NCBI GenBank assembly: GCA_018902385.1
Contig: JABSSW010000085.1
Span: 1-58,448 of the forward strand
Source: Physcia stellaris
Lineage: Eukaryota > Ascomycota > Lecanoromycetes > Caliciales > Physciaceae
Direction of reading: 5' to 3'
Length of the DNA: 58,448 nucleotides
Shown here: piece after piece, positions 33,270 through 47,025 of the stretch
Numbering within the stretch: position 1 is the first letter of the stretch
Layout of the letters: the number at the start of each line of letters is the position of its first letter
Notes under the pieces: generated by a model
Databases searched by the model: none
What the model was told of the DNA's origin: nothing
The model's input: the letters and a program-made list of their open reading frames with translations, nothing else
Translations under genes and position numbers: made by a program

Positions 33270-34889
33270 GCAAAAAAAATTTTTGTCGAAATTTACAAAC
33301 GATATCGATGTTATCGTTCGAATCACGAAAAAAAAAATTGCATTTTAATTGAAATTATGAATTTTGCGCAATGATTTCGTCATGTTTAAAACGTCAAAAA
33401 AATAATAATAAAAATCTGTTTCGTAATACACATCAATTAAAAAAAATTTATCATTAAAAAAAATATCGCGTTAATACACAAATTCGATTTTAAAAATCGT
33501 TATAATTTGAAAATATCATTACGTCGATAAAATTTTTCAAAATACGATCAAAATTCAACAAATGAATGTGTAATTTACAAAAAAAATTTGCATTTAAATT
33601 AAATTGTTTTCAAACAAAATGAAATATTTCAATTCGTAATTTTTGAAAATTTGTTTTTGTTTAATATCAAAACAAACATTTTTTTCAATAAAATGTGTGT
33701 AAAATATCAAATGAAATAAAAATAATAAATATTAACAATTGCGTATCAAAAAATGAAAAACAACGATCGTGAAAATTCATTTAATTTGAATTAATAATCG
33801 ATATGCAAATTTTTTTTTTTCAATAATTTCAATGTTTGTTTCGTTTTTTTTTTTCAATAATTTTTCAATCATTTGTTTCACAATTTTTTCAAAAAATTTG
33901 ATTTTTTGAATTCATATTTGAAACATTTTTGAATTTGAATTTGCAAAAAAAAATTTGAATTTGCAAAAATTAATTCAATTTTAAAAAATCGTTCAAATTT
34001 GCAAAATTTTGATTTTTTCATTTGAATAAATTTCACAAATCAATTTTTGAATTTTGTTTGAATTTGAAAAAAAAATTGTTTAAATTTGCAAAATAAAACG
34101 TTTTTGAATTTTTATCAATTGATAAAAAAATTTTAATAAATCGTTTGAATTGCGCAAAAATCGTTGAACGTTAATTGAATAAAAAAAAAAACAACGATTT
34201 TCGCATTTTGAAAAAAAAAACGAAAATTTCGAAAAAAAAATTTAAAACAATTTTGAAATTTCGACAAATTTCAAAAATAACAATTTTATTAAAAAAATTA
34301 TTAATAAAAAAAAATTTTTAACAATTCGTAAAAAATATTTAAATATTCGAACGTGAAACAAATACGTTCAATGATTTTTTGCAAAATAAACAAATTGAAT
34401 ATTTTTGAAAATTCAAAAAAACGCAAAAAAATTTGAAAATTCAAAAATATCAAAAATTTAATTCAAATTTTAAAAAAAATTACGACAATGCAACATTTTT
34501 TACGACAAATTTTTTTCACAATTGAATTTGATACGAACAAATCGCGAATCAAAATATAAATTTAACGATTTTTTATTACAAATCGTGCAAAAACATTGTT
34601 CAATATTTTTAACGTTTTTTCGAAATTTTTTACGTTTTATCGAACGTTTCGTTTTCGTTTTAATCGTTTAACAAATCAATAATTTTAACATTTTTTTTCG
34701 TTTACAAATCGCATTCATTAACGTTTTATTGTATGTTGAATTTCGATCGATCAACGAATTGACAATTTCAATATTTTTTTTTCGTTTACATATTTTATAT
34801 TTGAACGTTTTTTCGAACATTTCGATTTTATCGATCGAAAATTAAACAATTTTGACATTTTTTTCATCATGTACGAATTTCATTTTTTT

Positions 34890-35015
34890 TCAATTTTCGT
34901 ATTTTTCGCGATTTTTCGATTTTTCGTGTTTTTCATGTTTTTTTTCGAAAATTTTTCGTGTTTTCGTGTTTTTTACGATTTTTCGTGTTTTCGTGTTTTT
35001 CGCGATTTTTAATAT
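34890..35015. repeat. CGTGTTTT-type simple tandem repeat
   Basis: Many irregular copies of an 11-13 base word built on TTTTTCGTGTTTT and TTTTTCGCGATTTT. Confidence 0.6.
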
Positions 35016-36334
35016 TCGAATGTCGAAAATACGTTCAATAACGAAAAATTTAATGAACATCGAAAAAAAAAATTCAAAAAATATCGAAAAAAAAATTTTC
35101 AATCGAAATTTAAAAAATTTAAACGAAATTTTACGTATAAAACGTTTCACAAATTCAAACAAAATTAACAAAAAAAATCAAATTAATCATTAAATTTAAA
35201 TTTTTTTACATCGTTCAAATCGATTGTAAAATCGAAAAATTCAATTACGAATTCGTCGTCATATTTTAAATTTTCAATGATAATTTCATTGAAATTTAAT
35301 ATAAATTTCGAAATTATTAAAATGTACGCGAAATCGAATTGAAAAAAAAACATGAATTTATTTTTTGTGAATATAAATAACGTATACAATTGATTCATGA
35401 ATATTTTCGAAATTTGAAACATGTTTTTAAATAAATTAAAAATGTATCGATATTATGCATTTATTATAAAAAAACAATTCGAACGCGAATAATTTGAAAA
35501 TTATATACATTCGATATTACAACAAATTGTGCGCACGAATTTTTTGTTATACAAAACGATAATATGTTTACAATTGAATTATAATTATCGTTTAATGTCG
35601 TATTTAATGAATATGCGTTTCGCGTTATTCGATAATACAATTGAATTTCGAAATTTAAATCGAAATGCGCAATTGTTATTCGATGAAAAAAATTTTGATT
35701 GTTATTTGACATCAATAATATTCACAAAAAAAACGAAAATAATAATTTTTTTTTGTTGACAAAAATTTATAAAAATTTTGAAAAATAATGCGATCGATTG
35801 AAAAATCGAAAATTGTTAAAAAAAAATTGTATCAATTTGTATCATCGCAACAATTATATTGACGAAAATATAAAAAAATTTAAAATAACGTGAATTTTTT
35901 GTTTTACAAAAATTGAATTTATTCGATTTTTTTTTTCAAATTTCAACAAAATCAAAAAATTCAAAAAATCAAAATTGATTATGTAAAAATCAAAACGTTC
36001 AAATCGAAATAATGTCTAGAAAATACGTGATTAAATTTTATATACACAAATCGTTTTACACAATAAAAAATTAATTTATCGTTTTTCAAATCACAAAATT
36101 TCAACAAAGTTTTTACGTCGAATTAAATTTTAAAAAAAACATCGCAATGATTCGATTTTCGACGAATATTCATGATTCATATATAACGATTTTTTTTTGC
36201 GTTTTCTTTTTTTTTTTATCACAATTTTATTTTATTCGAAATTTCGATTATCGTTTGACAAAACATTTTCAAAAAAAAAAATAATATGAATTATGACATC
36301 GTTAACATTTTTGATCAAAAATTGATTCGCAACG

Positions 36335-36760
36335 ATGAACATGACGTGTCAACAAACGATCGATACGTTGTCGTTTTCAATTCAAACGTTGAATTTTAAA
36401 ACGATGTATCGTCAAAATCACGAAATTTACAAACAAATCATTGTTCATTGCGAAATAAAACAATTCGTTCAACTAAATTTCAAACAACAATGCAAAATAT
36501 TGATTATAATAATCATTATTTTGTTTGAATGTTCGAAATCGAAACAATTAAAATTGCAACGAAATCAAATCAAACGTCATGAATTGAACAAAGCACGAAC
36601 AATTTTCAAAATCTTCGAAAAAACGAACTCGTTGAAAAATGAAAATAAAAAATTTTTAAATCATGTTTTGAAATTGCGCGCGACGCAAAAAAAACAACGT
36701 TTCGAATTGTTTTTTGTTGCGAAAAAAGAAATTTTAATGAAATTTGACGAAAAAATTTGA
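36335..36760 (+). pseudogene. Hypothetical coiled-coil-like ORF
   Basis: A 141-codon open frame rich in Lys, Asn and Gln, with heptad-like Leu/Ile spacing from residue 75 onward (HELNKARTIFKIFEKTNSLK, then NENKKFLNHVLKL). It ends at TGA. A shadow frame lies on the other strand. Composition (no Gly, Pro or Trp) is that of mutated DNA, so it is more likely part of a decayed element than a live gene. It could be a gag or transposase piece; I cannot place it. Confidence 0.3.
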
Positions 36761-38299
36761 AAATACATTTGAAATTGACGTTATCGAAATACGAAATTTG
36801 ATAAAAAATGTTAAAAAAAAATAAAAACAAACAACAATGAAAAAGAAAAAATGACGAAAATATAAAAATTTGAAACAACGTTGTTTTTTTTTATAAAAAT
36901 TTGAATTCGAAAATTTTTTTTATGAAATTTCATATTGCAATAAAACACAAAAAATCATTTTTTTTTTCAAACGAAACACAAAATTGATAACAATGTATTT
37001 TATATTGATGACAAAAAATAACAAAAACGAATTCGAAATTTCGAATTGCGACAATATTACAAAAATCGTTAATTGTCATATGTCGTTAAAAAAATCAATT
37101 AATTTTTTTGCAAATATGCGCAAAATATATTTATTAATTCACGAAAATTTTTTTGTTGCAATGTCGTTGAACAATAATATCGTTATTAAACAAATTTTGT
37201 TCGAACGCATGAATTGAAACAATACGAAAACGATGTTTAAATTACGAAAATTATTCAATGAAAATTCGTTCGTTTTCAAAAATATATTCAAATTTGAAAA
37301 TTTTTAATTTTGATTCGAATAAAAAATTGTTATATTGATATCAAAATCGTCGAAATGAAAATGTTCGAAAAAAAATCGTATTGAAAACAATAATTCAATT
37401 AAAAATCAAATGTACATGAAATCAAACGTATTTTAAACAATAATTTACGAATACGTTTATCAATACGTGCGTGCAATTATATCGATATTATTTCGTAAAT
37501 TTTTTATAACACATGTATTTGATTTTATTAACGTATTTAAATTTTGTCGTGTATTATGTTCATTTGATTTTTAATTGTGTTCGTTGTCACGAAAAAATTA
37601 CAATAAACAAATGTTTGACAAATTAAATCAAATTTTTTCAATGATTTCAAAAACAAAAACAAATTTAAATTTGTGATTAAAATTAAATCATTTTTGAAAT
37701 TTCGTGAAAATTCAAATCACAACGAATTTGTCATGTGATTCATTTAAATATAAATCAATTATTTGTTAAAAATTTGACAATAAACGAAAAAATGAAAATT
37801 TGTTTTTGTTTTTCGAATTTTTTTTGCACATTGTTGATTCATTTACATCAATGATGTCATTCATTTAATATAAATTATTTGACATTCGAAAATTGTTTGC
37901 ATAATCAAACATTAAATTTTTTTGTCATTTTTTTTTACGATAAAAATTAAAATTAATTATCAACATCAATTAAATTGAACGTATTTTTTGAAAACAACAT
38001 GAAACGAACGAATATGAACGATAATCGATACGATAATCAAAATTAATTGTCAATTCAAAAAACGAAAATAAACAAATTATATTTATTTGCGTTTTGATGT
38101 GACATTATGACGTCGTGACAACAAATGTTTTTCGATAATTGAAAATTTAATTTTAAAATAAAATATTTGAAATCGATTACAATTTTTTGATGTTATGTTT
38201 TATGAATTCGAAATTGCTTCGAATATTATGTAAAAAAATCAAAAACGTTAAAAGTTGATTTCAAACGTTTCAAACGTTTTGATTAAAATTCATTCGATT

Positions 38300-39230
38300 T
38301 CGAATCGATAAACAATAAAACATTTTCTCGACGTCGTCGACAAACGTTGTCAAATTAATTACAATTGTCAACGAATTTTTTCAAATTTAAAATGATCAAA
38401 ATATTATCGTGAATGTGTTTGAAATGAAATAAATGTTTATTGATTTCAAATCGAAAACGAAATCATTGAAATCAATTAAAATTTATTTCGTTGATTTCAA
38501 AAAACGTACGATTATTGATATTGTTTTTGATAAAATGCACGTCAATAACAAAATAATTTGAATCAATCAAACGACATTTTTTAACTTTTCGATGTTCGTG
38601 ATTTGACGTGATATTTTCAATAAATTCAAAAACAAAATAATGATAAACATACGAAATTTCAACAAAATCATTGTATTCGACATTTATTTAATGTCATTAC
38701 AATCAAACGTTATCAATGCAATAATTAGTCATTCGTTTATATTTATCGTGAATATCGTCGATTGATTTCATCAATTCAAAATTAAACGATCAAATCGTCA
38801 CAAATTCACAGTAATATCACATCGTGATCAAAAACAATCTAATGTAACGTTAATAAATTTCAAGAATTCGTCATTGTATGTACAACGTCAAATTGATCAA
38901 ATGTTACGATTATATCGTGAATTGTTTACATGAATGATATCATAATGTTTTCGAAAATTTTGAAAAAACATGTTGTTTATTTTAAACAAATATTTCAATT
39001 ATTTGTTAATCAACGCGTTGATTTAGTTTCGAATAAATCGTTTTTGAATTATTCATTCATTATGTTATTCGAACAACGTGTCGACAATTTCGATTTATCA
39101 ATTTCAATTGAAAAACTAACAATTATTACTTTTTTACGATTTTCACAATCATTAAAAAATTTGAAACATTTTTTTGATTTGATCGATTGATTACGACATT
39201 GCATCAATCGTTACGCACAATTTGTCGAAA
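38300..39230 (+). pseudogene. D1 reverse transcriptase remnant
   Basis: Upstream pieces read NKIIVFDIYLMSLQSNVINA (conserved segment before the first catalytic Asp) and HKFTVISHRDQKQSNVTL with FKNSSLYVQRQIDQML. The open block 38930-39190 begins MNDIIMFSKIL, the YxDD box with the first Asp changed to Asn, then FVNQRVDLVSNKSFLNYSFI and the connection SLKNLKHFFDLID. The frame is broken at TGA (38929, 39188). Confidence 0.75.
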
Positions 39231-39970
39231 CATTTCAAATCAAAAAAACAACATTAATCAAACAATTATTTAATATCACGATTATCGACAAAACATTAAA
39301 ATTTGTTAAAAAAAACATGTCAAACAAATTATTTATTGACAAATTTACGATTGAAAAATTAACTTTTTTTCGTCAATTACAGAATGTTTTTTCGATTTCA
39401 ATATTTTTAATTCATTTCAATTCGAATTGTCAATTTTACATCGATTTCGATGTTTCGAAACGATGAAATTTCGTCGTTATAATGTATCATGTCGTTTGCG
39501 ATTCGTCAAACAATATCAATGTTTCGCGTTTAAATGTTCAATTTATTTTATTTTTGAACAAATTGTTCAATAATGTCGAACAAAACTATTGATCAACAAA
39601 ATTAAAAATAACAAATATTGTTTGAATAATCAAACGAATGAAACATTTAATCGATTCGATCAAAAAATTTTCGATTATTATTTACACAAATCATTCGACA
39701 ATCGTATCAATATTCAAACAAACAACGTTAATCACGTCGAACATTGACAAATTGAATTTTCGATTAATGCGTGTATCGCAATATTTGTCAAATTTTAACA
39801 TCGTTATTCGTCACAAATCAAACAAATCAAATGTAATATTTGACATTTTGTCGAAATTATTTGACAAATTATCGATGCAATCAGATGTAATCGACAAAAT
39901 TGAAATTTTTGATGTGTTGTATAAATATTTTGTCAATTTATCGAATCACGAATTACGTTTCAATATCATT
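39230..39970 (+). pseudogene. D1 RNase H remnant
   Basis: CQFYIDFDVSKR holds the first acidic residue of the domain. Further on come RMKHLIDSIKKFSIIIYTNH and STIVSIFKQTTLITSNIDKL, matching the Thr-Asp-His motif (now Thr-Asn-His). The end is RLMRVSQYLSNFNIVIRHKS with NVIFDILSKL, the standard end of RNase H before integrase. The last part (39638-39973) is 111 codons without a stop. Confidence 0.75.
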
Positions 39971-40078
39971 TAAAATTTGTTATCGATTAATTATTATGTC
40001 ACGTTGATAAAAATGTCGAATAATTTCAAACAGCGATTCAAAATTGTTTACACGAAAAATAAACAATGAAAAAAAATA

Positions 40079-41250
40079 TTGAACGTCATTACGTTCAAAC
40101 AAATAATTACAAATCAAATTCAATCAATTATCACGAACATCGCAATTGAAATTATCGTCGACGCAAAATCGTCACGCGATATTCGATTCAAATTACGTGA
40201 AAATTTGATATATTACGTATCAAACGAAAATAAAAAACGTTTATGCGTGTCAATTGCAATGAAACAAAAAATATTTAAAATAATTCATGATTTGAATAAT
40301 CATGATGATTTTTATCGTATTTACGATAAAATTGTCAATTCGATGTACATTAAACAATTCACGAAACGATTACGAAATTACATAAAACATTGTTCAAAAT
40401 GTCAATTGAATCAAATCAAACGTCATTCATTTTATAAATCATTGCAATTCATAATTACATCAGTTATTTCGTTTCACACATTAATTATAAATTTTATTTT
40501 GAAATTATCATTTATGAATTCAAACGACATGAATTGCATTATGTCAATAACAAATAAATTCATTAAAAAATGCATGATTTTATTCGATAAAATTATTTAC
40601 AACGCGAAAAATTGAATCAATATATTCATTATTGTTTTTATGACGCGCGATTGAAACGTGTCACGAAAATTATCAACGATCGTGATCGAAAATTCATGTT
40701 ATTGTTTTGACGAATCGTATTCAATCGAATAAAAATAACGTTATTAATTTTTATTGTTTATCATTTACAAATTGACGAGCAATTTGAACGTATCAATCAA
40801 ACGTTTAAAATTACGTTACGTTTTTGATTATTCAATTCGAAAAACACGAACTAATTAACGATGTTGTTTTATTTGACGATTTTTCACAACAATGTTATCA
40901 ACGTCACAATCGATTTTGTTTTCAATGAGTTGATTTACGATTTTAAAATCAATGATACATTGAATATGTTGAAAAATTTGCTTGTTGAAAATTATTTCAA
41001 ATTTAAACAAATCAAACGCGAATTTGCGAAAAAAATTATCGTTTTTGTTAATGTCATACACAAACGTCGTTACGATCAAATTCACATTAACATACAATTC
41101 AAAATTGAAAATTACGTTTTTTTTTAATTATATTTTGATTACATCATATTTGATTTAAACAATCACAAATTTAATCAACAACGTGTCGATTTTTTCAAAA
41201 TTACGAAAAAAATTGACACATTGACGTATTGTTTCGAATTGTCATCTGTT
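40079..41250 (+). pseudogene. D1 integrase remnant
   Basis: An open block of 178 codons has the HHCC zinc motif: HDLNNHDDFYRIYDK then LRNYIKHCSKCQLNQIKRH, with His, His, Cys and Cys all present (about 40288-40410). The core follows as FHTLIINFILKLSF, where the first catalytic Asp reads Asn. A C-terminal part, 40861-41127, contains FNELIYDFKINDTLNML, typical of the segment after the core. TGA codons lie between blocks. Confidence 0.8.
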
Positions 41251-41359
41251 ATGTAAATATATTTCGTCATTTTCATAATACAATTGAAATTTGTATCGTC
41301 GTCGAATAGCGATTTATATAAACGTTCAAAATCGAATAATTCGTTGTCGATCATTATGA

Positions 41360-41665
41360 AAAACGACGATTTTAACGATTTTACGCAAATATTTAATTAC
41401 GAAATCGAACGTTTATTGAATCGATGAATTATTTCAACAAACAAAATCAATTATTTAGTCAAATGAAAAAATTATGATTCGAAATTGTTATGACACAAAA
41501 TCAAATTGAATGATTTGAAATTAAATCGAATATTTTTGCAAAACGTTTAACAAAAATTTTGTCGTCGTTTCATATTAAATGAATGATGATTAAACAATTG
41601 ACTCGCAATTATTGTACATAAATTGACATTTTGTCGTTTAAAATTTCAAAATCAATCAATTCACA
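41360..41665 (+). pseudogene. D1 chromodomain remnant and tail
   Basis: Frame from 41398: YEIERLLNR-stop-IISTNKINYLVK-stop-KNYDSKLL-stop-HKIKLNDLKLNRIF. Stops at 41425, 41464 and 41491 are TGA. The KYLVKW-type core with following aromatic is diagnostic for a chromodomain. The tail from 41478 is shared with D2. Confidence 0.8.
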
Positions 41666-42699
41666 CTTTACGCATAACAATTGATAGCATCATTCAAACG
41701 ATGATTTGTACGTAAACAAAACGACATCATTTTTTGTTTTTTAACGTATCAATTTTCGAATAATTTTACATTTTGTACGCAAATCATTTGTTCATCAATA
41801 TTTTTCTCGTTGTCGCAATCGAAAATTTCGTTGTTTTTTTCGATTTCGACGATCAAATCAATTCATTTCACTCAATTGAAAATTAGAATTTCAATCAAAT
41901 TTTCTCAATTCTTTACAATTTTCAACAAAAACGACTGATTTTTCATTCAAATATTCAAAAAATCTCGATCTTTTGTGAAAATTCGTATTGTCATCGTTCA
42001 ATGACGACATATTTGAATGTCAATTCATTATTGAATTTTTGTTTGATTCGAACAATTTCAATTTAACGATTTTATTTGTTTTTTCATCAACAAATAATTT
42101 GTTCAATTATTTTGAAAATTTCAATTCGTTTTTTTTTTTGTTTTGTTTATCATTTTTAATCATCAAAATTTAACATTGTTCGTCATTTTTATTTAAATCA
42201 TTTTGATTGTTTTCATATCACAAATCATTCGCATTGCGTTCGAATTATTCGATTACATCGATACAATTGATTCGATTTATTTTGTCAATACATCGACAAA
42301 AATTATTGTGAACAATATCGTAATCAATTTTTTTAAATCAACATCGTTGTCAATCATTAATCATTCGATTTCGACAAACATTGTTTATTCAACAAAATGA
42401 ATCGTCGACAAAATTCGTTTTCGCAAAAATTTTAAAATTTTCGTGATCGTCACAAAAATTTATCGAAATAATCAATCATTTTTCGATTGAATCAATGATC
42501 GTGTTACGTCATTCATTTTTGATTTAAAATCGACGATTGCAAATATTTTTTTGATATTTTTTACATTCATTTTTCGAAAAATTTACGTCGTAAATTTCAA
42601 ATCATTTCGTCGACGTCGTTTTTTCAACGACGAAACAACATCATAATTTCGCTGAATATTATTTTTCGAAACACAAAAATATCGAATTTATTTTTGCAT
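41666..42699 (+). other. D1/F1 boundary, unassigned
   Basis: Short plus-strand frames at 41988-42173 and 42203-42400, Ser/Phe/Asn rich. They may be the N-terminal disordered part of F1 gag. No LTR of F1 or D1 is visible. Confidence 0.35.
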
Positions 42700-44440
42700 T
42701 TAATACAAACATGACGAACGAAAATAACAATTGACAAAACACGAAATTCACATAACAACAATGACAAATTTTTCAAACATTGATTACAAATGTTCGAAAC
42801 GATGTTCAAACAAAATTTCAAAATTTTGTCGAATTATCAAATTCAATCGAATTTTTTGACAATGATGATGACGTCAAATGAAATGTTCAAAAAACAAATT
42901 TTTTTGATTCGTGATACGAAAAAAAAAACGTTATTATCGACAATTCGATCGAACATTCGAACAAAAATACATATTTTCGAAATGTTCATTTTTATATTGA
43001 AAAAATTAAAAATATGACATTGTTCAAAAATGTTGATGTGATTCGAACAAATTTTTATAATTGCATGCGTGATTATGCATTACGATAATATATTGAAATC
43101 GTCAATGACGATCAAAAAAAATTGATCAAATTAGAAAAAAACGTAGAAAAATAAAAACGTTTGTTGTTAAAACGTTATAAAAAATCGTCGTTAACGACGT
43201 TGACGATAATCACGAAAAAAAAATACATTATGAAAAATGTTCGTCGACAAAAAAAAAATCATTCGATTTCGTTGAAATAATAATCAAAAATGTTAAATCG
43301 ATTATGATGTCAATTTATTCACAATTTTATTTAATTTACAATGAATTGAAATTGAAATTTCGACGAAATTTAATTAAATCGAAAAAAAAAATTAAATTAC
43401 AATGAATTTTTTCAACAATTCGATGATAAAAAAAAAAATTTTGAAAACGTTAATCGACAAAAAAAAATGAAAACTCGATGATAAAAAAAAAAATATAATG
43501 AAACATCGAAAATCGATATCGTTTTTATTTTCATTCGTTCGAAAACGAACGTCGTTTTCAATTCATTTATCGTTTTCAAAATTTTGTCAACATCATTCGA
43601 TTCGTATAATATTTTTTTTGTTATCAATGAACGTGTAAATTACGAAAATTTCAATGAATTTTTTTCGCAATCACGTCAAATTCAATATTCGACATCGTAT
43701 CAATTTGAAAAACAAAATAACGTTTACATTTTTCAACAACATTCGTATCAATTCGATTATTCAAATCGACAACAATCGACACAAAATATGCAAAAACGTT
43801 CATACGAAAATCAACAATATCGATTTCAACAAACGCAACAAAACGAAATTCAAAAAAATCGAAATACGTTCGATTCGCGATTTTAATATTCGCAATCTTT
43901 ACGTTTTAGAAATTATTTTGTTGATTTTTCAAATTCATTTTCGTTTTCGTTTAAACAAAATATTTATTTTATTCAAAATGAAACGTTTAATCAAAATGAA
44001 ACATTATATCGACGAACGTACTTTGCGAAAGAAAAAACAAAAAACAATTACTCAATCGATGAAAAAAATTATCAAAATGATCACAACATGAATATTGAAA
44101 ACACGTCAAAAATATCTATGATAAATGATGAATATCATGACGAAAAACATTTCGAAATTCAAAAATTTAATGAAAATTATGTGATTCATGAATTATTCGA
44201 ATATTTTGTAAATATTTCAATCAAACAAACAAAAATTTATTCATGCAAACGTTGTCAATCGAAATTTTATTTTAATAACAAATTTCATCGACATTTGCGT
44301 TCGTGTCAAACAATTTCGATTAAATTTGACACATCGTCGACGAAAAATGTTCATAATTATCAAACATTTATTATACAATCAAACGTCAAAACAAATACAC
44401 GATTCAATTTCGAATTTCGTTCGTGACGTTACGTCACGAT
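42700..44440 (+). pseudogene. F1 gag with C2HC-type finger
   Basis: Pieces: 42790-43017 (FETMFKQNFKILSNYQIQSN), a long broken helical part, 43584-43886 (Gln/Tyr/Ser-rich linker) and 44088-44426. The last contains a finger, SCKRCQSKFYFNNKFHRHLR followed by SC, at 44241-44306 with spacing Cys-x2-Cys-x10-His-x1-His and a late Cys, instead of a CCHC knuckle. This finger resembles those of the N1 protein. Gag is followed at once by the protease. Start codon not found. Confidence 0.65.
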
Positions 44441-44472
44441 AAAAACAAACATAAAACAATTTTTCATCGAAT

Positions 44473-45140
44473 ATGTGCGTCGATATCGAATGCGATGCGT
44501 TATTAATCGATCGTAAATTTTTGATGCAAAAAATATTTGATTACAAAATTCATACGCGACAAATTATGAAATTTTTCAAAATTCGCGATATCGAAAATGT
44601 CGTCGTTACAACAATTGATCATATTTCATTAATTTTTCGTGTTTTTGAAATTTCGATTGATGACGAAAATGCGATTGTCACGTTCATTCGACAAATTTAC
44701 ATAATGAAAAAATTGAAAACAAAAATTTTTTTGACAATGATATATTGAATTCAAAACGAATGAATATAAATGTAAACAAACAAATTGTTATCATCGAAAA
44801 TTGCAAAAACATTAAAATACAATTCAATGTTATCAATGCAAATTCACAAATCAAACGCGTGACTCGTGTCAACGAAATTATTAAAATTTCAATTAAATCA
44901 ATTTCTACGATTTTTTTCAAATTACGTGAAAAAAATAATTTATTTATTGAACGCGATTTTATGTTTACGTTTTCGCGAATTGAACGATTAAATTCAAATG
45001 AAAACGTATTTTTTTATATCATTGATACATATACAGAAATGATTCAAATTAACAACGTCAATTTTGAAAATGTTTACATTTTCAAAAATACGCGTTTGAA
45101 ATTCGTACAAAAATACGAAAAAAAAAATGTTATTTAATTA
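44473..45140 (+). pseudogene. F1 protease remnant
   Basis: Begins MCVDIECDALLIDRKFLMQK, in which VDIECD stands where a Val-Asp-Thr-Gly-Cys-Asp active site would be in this group of fungal elements; the catalytic Asp is kept but Gly is lost. The 91-codon block is followed by a second at 44745-45137 that shows NVINANSQIKRVTRVNEIIK and INNVNFENVYIFKNTRLKFV, the typical stretch between protease and RT. TGA separates the blocks. Confidence 0.75.
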
Positions 45141-45199
45141 ATTCGAAATACGTTCATTTAATTGTTAATGTTTATAAATTTGTTTCACGAAATTGATTC

Positions 45200-46300
45200 A
45201 AACAAATTATGAAATTTGATGTTTCGATTTTGATCGTTGACGCGATTATCGCGATTAATTATAAAAATTTGTACGATACGATCGCGATTAATTTCGTCGC
45301 AAATTTAATCAATTTTGCGTTCAATTTTGCAAACAATTTTAACAATTTTATTGTTGTAAATTTTAATATTAATGCGAAAAAAATATTGTTTGTTGAAATT
45401 ATCGTTTACGATAACGTTAACGTTCGAATTAAATTTGCAAACGTTGCGTAACAAATTATTCAAAATTATGAAACGATAATGAATTTATCGTGCGAATTTC
45501 GAAAAATGAATGAATGTCAATTGAATTCAAATTCGACGCGAAAATCGAAACAACAAAAATTTATTTTTCGATTTCGCAAATCGAAAATTTGTTGATGAAA
45601 TTTTCGATAAATTGCACGTTCAAAATCGCATGAAATACATCAATCAATTCATTTCGCATGATTATTTTGTTTTCGCAATATGAAAAACAATATTTGAATC
45701 AAATGATTCAAAACGCAAAAATCGAATCGTCGTCGACATACGCGAATTAAACAAAATCATTTTCATCGATTTTTATTCAATGTTTTTTCAATTTGACATT
45801 ATTTCAATCGTCGTCGAATGCAAATTCATATTCGTTTTTGACGTTGCGAATTTTTTTCATCAATGATTGATAAAATTTGCAAACAAACATAAATTTATCG
45901 TCGTTTCACATAAAAAACAAAAACAATTTAACGTCGTCGTGATGAATTTCAAAAATTCATCATCATACGTACAACGACGAATCGATTTTATTTTTCGAAA
46001 TTTTCGCGAATTTGTTCGTGTTTACGTAAACGACATTGTCGTTTTTTTCAATATTTTTGAAAAACATATGATTCATTTTCATTCGATATTCGAACGATTG
46101 AATATTTATGAAATTAATTTGTCGTCGAAAAAATCATTTTTCGACTATTTTACGATCGCATTTTTTGATCAAAAAATTGACGTTTTTGATTTCATTATCG
46201 CAATCGATAAATTGAAAACAATAATCAAATTGAATTTTTCATATATTTTGAAAAATTTGAAAATTTATTTAAATTTCACAAAATGATTACGAAATTTCGT
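45200..46300 (+). pseudogene. F1 reverse transcriptase remnant
   Basis: After a leader block (45209-45451) come VDIRELNKIIFIDFYSMFFQ-like residues near 45735-45790 (broken) and the open block 45867-46286: HKFIVVSHKKQKQFNVVVM, FKNSSSYVQRRIDFIFRNF and VRVYVNDIVVFFN, the YxDD box changed to YxND. It ends KLKTIIKLNFSYILKNLKIY, the connection. Same order as D1. Confidence 0.8.
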
Positions 46301-47025
46301 CGCGTTTTACGTTTAAAAAACGAACGCGTTATAACGTCGCAAAATTTTATTTTTACGTCAATCATCGTTCAACAAAAAAATCATTCGCAAAATTTATTCG
46401 CAAAAAATTGTAATAAACAATTATTCAATTGAAAAATTAAAATCATATCGATTATTGCAAAAAATTTTAGCAAAATTTCATTTTTGATACATTTCAATTT
46501 CGATCGAAAATTGTACATCGATATCGACGCGTTTAAATGACGCGAATTCGACGCGATGATTTATTATTTCAAAACAAATAATAATTCAAACAAATTCAAG
46601 CGTAACGACATCGAATTTATTTTATTTTTAAATCGAATATTGAACGAAATCGAAATCAAATATTGATTCATCGAATTCGAAATGTGTGATTTAATATGAA
46701 TTGTCAAAAAAATTCGACATATAATAAAAACAATCAAAAATATCATTGTTGTGTTCACGAATTATGTCGTCAATATTTTCATCGTTAAACAAATCACGAT
46801 GAATTCGAACAACATCGATAAATTCAATTTTCGTTTTGTTCGTGTTTCAATTTATCTGTCACAATTTAAATTGAAAATGAAATATAAATCAAAAAAAAAT
46901 CATGTTGTTTCGAATGCGTTATCAAAATTAACGTTTGAAAATGAACAAATCGACAAAAATTCAAAAAATAAATTTGATTTGAACACATATCATGACGAAA
47001 TAATCGATTTTTCGAATAATTTCGA
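46300..47025 (+). pseudogene. F1 RNase H remnant
   Basis: KLYIDIDAFK near 46505-46535 gives the first acidic residue. Then KFKRNDIEFILFLNRILNEI and, in the last block (46751-47110), NNIDKFNFRFVRVSIYLSQF and VVSNALSKL, the usual end of the domain. In-frame TGA codons interrupt. A reverse-strand frame at 46564-46758 is a shadow. Confidence 0.7.

Larger units (their letters stand above)
33270..38299. other. Unassigned AT-rich DNA with low-complexity tracts
   Basis: Five kilobases without a recognisable element boundary. 33800-34600 is dominated by A and T runs with spaced AATTTG/CAAATT words. 34890-35015 is a run of CGTGTTTTCGTG-like tandem repeats that create long Phe-rich shadow frames on both strands. 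From about 37900 the sequence probably already belongs to the 5' part of D1, but no protease or gag motif is legible. No LTR found. Confidence 0.5.
38300..41665 (+). mobile_element. D1: pol remnant of a Ty3/gypsy chromovirus
   Basis: Plus-strand RT, RNase H, integrase and chromodomain in order, without visible LTRs. Its protein is clearly different from A, B and C and closer to F1. The last ~190 bases (41478-41665) recur at 54868-55050 as D2, so the 3' boundary of the family may lie near there. Confidence 0.75.

Noticed and set aside
34852-35193. Phe-rich 113-codon ORF and its antisense
   Set aside because: Both arise from the CGTGTTTT simple repeat; composition and overlap mark them as artefacts.
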